DNA from: Ceratotherium simum simum
Lineage: Eukaryota > Chordata > Mammalia > Perissodactyla > Rhinocerotidae
Length of the DNA: 64,000 nucleotides
Assembly (NCBI RefSeq): GCF_000283155.1
Contig: NW_004454156.1
Span: forward strand, 38,392,373 to 38,456,372
Direction: 5' to 3'
Each line of letters opens with the position of its first letter. Position 1 is the stretch's first letter. Shown here in pieces: positions 60,301 through 64,000 of the stretch. The position numbers and the translations under genes were made by a program. Under the pieces are notes generated by a model. That model searched no databases. It was not told the DNA's origin and was given only the letters and a program-made list of their open reading frames with translations.

Positions 60301-62470
60301 TAATCTTTCAACATATATGACAACTATGGTAAAATATTTATACCAAGTTTTTCTTTGGAATGGTGGGGGATTATTTCCTCTCTTATGAGTACTTTTCTTA
60401 TATATTTAATGATGACAGGTGTTTTTATAAGGTGCTTTCCAAGTCTGACATGCTCATATTTTGGGATTGCTTATAAAGAAGACCTCGAGGCATGCATTCA
60501 TCTATTTATTCATTCATTCATTGAAAAAACACATCAAGAGAAGTTACTTTATGCTAAGCATAATGTTGAGTAGTGAAGACTGAAAAGAGGAAAATATTTG
60601 TTTGCCGTATGTGTCTTCGTTTCTTTATACTCATTTTCTATCATGCACGTGCATGTTTTATATTGCATATTATTAGTTTTAAAACTTTTGAAATTATCAA
60701 CCTCAAACATATTTGGTTTTATGCCCTTTGAATTATGACTTTCACTTCTAAGAATCTTTCCTAAGGAAATAGAGGTTTTTATCATTTAGAGTCTAGTCAA
60801 GAAAAGGGAAACTACTGTATTCAAAATAGAGGGAATTTAGTATAGTGTATTAGTGACAAAGTTGTTGGAAAGGATGAAGAACAAAAAGGAGAAAGAGGGG
60901 ACTGAATGAACAAAAAAAACAAGAGATGAGATCTAGAGACAGGAAACTGAGCAAGTCCCTGGCTGAGCCCATTAGCCCACATCTGTTGCCATGCTGTTGG
61001 AGATACTGACACAGTTGGGTCTGCATTTGCTAAAGAGATACTTCCTTATCCAAAGCTATAGCTACCAAAAACCTATCACTCTGCTCACCATAAGAATAAT
61101 TTTCAGCAATAGCCAGCAACTGCCACGCTGTTGGAAAGAGAATCATGAAGCTTCTCTCTTCCTCTCTCTTAAGATTTCCCACCAGGCTCTTCCACTGGCA
61201 GAATCTTAAAGGAACTCAACAGCCAAAGGACCCTGGGAAATGTAGTTTTGTACCCCTAAACTTAGCAGTCCAGAAAAACATGTGTGGGACCGAGAGATAA
61301 CAGTACATAAATAACACATAGATATAGAACTTATTTATATAACAAGAATTATTTATTAGCACGAGTAATTGAAATAAGAACACACATTTTCAACATGAGC
61401 AAAATAATTAAACAAAGTGTATGATCATCTCACAGCCAAATATTATTTAACCACAAAAAGTCATATATTAGAAGAAATCGCATTGGCAAAGGGAAATATA
61501 ATTACAAGATCTAATTATAGTGGAAAGCGAGGTTCTGAGATGTATGCACAGAATCTAGTTACCTATCTTCATAATCTACAATGAACTATTCAAAGTTATT
61601 AATTGTTTCTGTCTTTACATAGAAGGAATAAGCTGTGTTTTATCCTTTATATTTTTCTTAGTTTTCCAATATTTTCTGTAATGAGCTAGTATTATATTCA
61701 GAGTTAGAAAAATCGTTTTACAAATTGCATTTAGCCAATCACCTCTTAGACATTATGCTAAGTGTGCTGCAATGGAATTCCTTTCACTTGCCTCTGTGGA
61801 ACCCAAATGAGTTCTTCCAATATTTACATTAATTGTGCTTGTCTTTTTTCCCCTTGAAAACTAATGTTACTTTAGAATGAACAATTAAGAGAGCATTGTA
61901 AAAAGCAGCCTAAGAAGAGGAAATGATCATGGGAAATTTATCTTACCATTGAGAAAATGATGCTTCTTTTTTTAAAAAAGTGAGGAATCAGGAAAGGGGA
62001 AGAAAAGGTCAAAAGCAAGCTTTGGGAGAATCTGATTCTCTAATTGAAATTCAAAAAGTTAGGAAATTATTGGCAAAAATTGAAAAGTGGAAGTAAGGAT
62101 TGACCAAGCATCTGTACAGGAAAAAAAGAAAAGGAATCAGAAATTTGAGAGTGAAAAATTTAATTAGGAATATAGAAACGTGGACAAATATCACTGCACT
62201 TAACAGGTGTCACACCCTCTTTCCTAAAGGAATGTACATTATTTTAGAATGGAAATATTTAGCTCTTAAACATAGAATAATACAAAACACACTATTTGAT
62301 ATAGCCTATGTAGATTCTGAGAAGTTCAGGAAGAAAACTATTTTGGGTCAGAGAAGTCAGAACAAGTTCTATGGAAGGAGGTAACAACTATATGACAGAG
62401 AGAATTTAGACAGTTTTAATTATTGTAGTAATCAAAAGTAGCTTATTATATTACATATAATGTAGCATAT
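57381..62470. other. Unassigned AT-rich sequence, largely free of recent repeats
   Basis: No SINE or LINE that I can name with confidence, no exon and no RNA gene. A dispersed-repeat patch like that at 31,790 lies near 60,500-60,590 (TTATTCATTCATTCATTG). Small frames at 58,614-59,034 and 60,991-61,209 lack domains. Confidence 0.45.
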
Positions 62471-62474
62471 GATA

Positions 62475-62700
62475 ACACTATACAATTACTATGTGCACGT
62501 TACTCTCTGTGGTGTGCTAAGCACTTGAGTTATCACCCTAATCTTATGAGATAGGTATTGTTATTGCTTCCGTTACATTACTGAGGACACTGAGGCAAAG
62601 TGAGATGAAATAGCTTGACCCAGGTCACATGGCTAGTAAGTAGTGGCTCAAGGACTGGAACTCAGATATGTGGACTATAGAGATTTGCTGTTACTGACAC
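62475..62700 (-). mobile_element. MIR, antisense
   Basis: Clear antisense MIR: CTTATGAGATAGGTATTGTT, GACACTGAGGCAAAGTGAGA, AGGTCACATGGCTAGTAAGT and GACTGGAACTCAGATATGTG, in reverse order of the consensus. Confidence 0.85.
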
Positions 62701-63790
62701 ACCACCCTGCAGCTCGATTAGTAGGTGTGCAGAAGACTGAGAGATATTGCACAATGCAGAGTATACAGCACGAGTTAACTCAATTAACTCAGTCGCATTT
62801 TACTAACCAAATCATTTTGTCACTTATCAATTTAAAAAGATAAATTGTACTCTGAATGACAAATTAATCAATTTCAATCAACTAAACTTTCTTCCTTAGT
62901 GTTGAACTAAGCTTTCCTCATAGCTGAAACACTTACTTTCTGTGGTGTTTTGGCCATTTCTCAAGAAGAGGACACATGTTTCCCTATACTGTACTGCATC
63001 AAAAATCTGTGATCTTCTATTTAAATACACTCTCTATGACCTCTGCTTATATTTGGGGGGAAAAAAGAATGCAGTGAAAGTGTATTTTAATTACAGGAAC
63101 ACGCAGCATTATGACTCTAAGAGTTACAAGTACACATACACACACCCTTTCTTTTTGAAGTTAAAACATCTATTTCCCAAACTAGGTAAGTCAATATACT
63201 AAAATTGTATCAGTTTTCATTTATGTTCATGATGTGCTTAAAATTTCCTTCCTTCAGAAACCAAAATTTTTTAATTAAAATTCTGAGATTTATTTTAACC
63301 AAAAGGAAATTCCACCCATATTTTTAAAACATTTGCTTACAGTTTGCCTTTTCGCAGAGGTCAACTTAACATACTCTCTGGGAGCAAATATTCTGAGAAT
63401 TTACCTCACTATTCACTGAGATACTACTAATGTCAGAAATAGTATGTGCTAAGCTATTGGTATCCACAGTTTAGCTTATTTATTTGGCATGGTAAAAATA
63501 TTCCCATTTTGCACCGTGGTAATTATGCAACTACATCATAACTAATGTCATCATCATTAAATATTTGTTGAGTTTCTTCTTTGTGCTAGGTTTTAAGAAT
63601 TCAAGCAGGTATAAACCAGATTCTCTATTCATAAGGAACTAAAACACATATACAAATTGTCAGAAAAATATTTTGGTTGAAATTTGCATGTTAGATTCCA
63701 TTGCAAAGAACTTCAAAGAATGATCCAAATTCTTTGGCTTCTTGAGACGTTGTTGAAATGAAAAGAGTAGGTCAAATTTCTAAGATCGCG
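62701..63790. other. Unassigned sequence, no gene seen
   Basis: A dispersed-repeat patch lies near 63,555-63,660 (AAATATTTGTTGAGTTTCTT, TTGTGCTAGG), of the same family as 31,790. Otherwise nothing recognised. Confidence 0.4.
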
Positions 63791-63797
63791 TTAATTC

Positions 63798-64000
63798 TTA
63801 TTATGTGCTAAGGTTTTTGCCTGGTGATTAATATATATTAACTATCCTGTGTAGTCCTTACAAAATTCCTAAACTGTGGTTAGTTTTAATCCCGCTTTAC
63901 AGGTGAAGGTGCAGAGGGGTCTTACATAGGGAAGTGATTGGACAAAAGTCACACGTCAACTGAATAGTGGAGGGGAGATTTGAACAAATATGGTTTAACT
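63798..64000 (-). mobile_element. MIR, antisense, cut by window end
   Basis: TATGTGCTAAGGTTTTTGCC, TCCCGCTTTACAGGTGAAGG, AAAGTCACACGTCAACTGAA and GGAGATTTGAACAAATATGG follow the antisense MIR order; the element probably continues past 64,000. Confidence 0.72.

Overview
The window is mammalian nuclear DNA from an odd-toed ungulate, most likely a horse, donkey or zebra (Equus). The main evidence is six copies of a tRNA-derived SINE whose head begins GGGGCCGGCC or GGGCTGGCC. Five of them carry the tail with the recurring GGAAGAT, TTAGCTCAGGGCTAATCTTCCTCA and AGGAGGATTGGCA blocks typical of the ERE (equine repetitive element) family. Around them is an AT-rich, CpG-poor background full of old L1, L2, MIR, MaLR, hAT and ERV debris shared with other placental mammals. 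I found no protein-coding exon, tRNA, snRNA or rRNA gene, CpG island, CRISPR array or bacterial-type feature. The longest open frames (about 130-145 codons) are chance frames, some running through simple repeats. The window looks like intergenic or deep intronic 'gene desert' sequence.

Layout. 1-3.5 kb: a 30-bp minisatellite, then unassigned sequence. 3.5-7.5 kb: three ERE SINEs, one inside an antisense L1. 8.2-15.5 kb: sense-strand old L1 sequence, interrupted by an L1 3' tail, a MaLR LTR and a hAT transposon. 16.3-22.65 kb: more L1 pieces, two MIRs, a perfect 42-bp tandem duplication, and an L1 3' half split by an ERE. 22.8-28 kb: mostly unassigned, with an L2 copy at its end. 28.4-29.8 kb: a MaLR LTR inserted in L1 reverse-transcriptase sequence. 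30.6-33.1 kb: MIRs, an ERE and an inverted repeat. 33.1-35.4 kb: the 5' half of an antisense L1. 35.4-40.5 kb: mostly unassigned, with a (TATC)n array.

40.5-51.15 kb is the most structured part. A minus-strand ERVL-like endogenous retrovirus can be followed from a 5' LTR (about 50,741-51,151) through gag/pro-like remains and broken pol to a truncated 3' LTR (41,018-41,282). A nearly complete old L1 (43,235-48,590), a MER5-type hAT element and two EREs have inserted into it. 51.15-64 kb is largely unassigned, with scattered MIR and L2 fragments and a pure (CA)17 run.

No genes work together here. The content is a layered record of transposition: L1, L2, MIR and hAT elements first, then MaLR and ERVL, later L1, and finally lineage-specific EREs with clean target-site duplications. 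I saw no sign of an undescribed biological system. The observations most worth checking are the nested ERVL locus and the recent insertions and duplications. Repeat names come from recognising sequence patterns, not from a database search; boundaries of old elements are good to roughly 20-50 bases.
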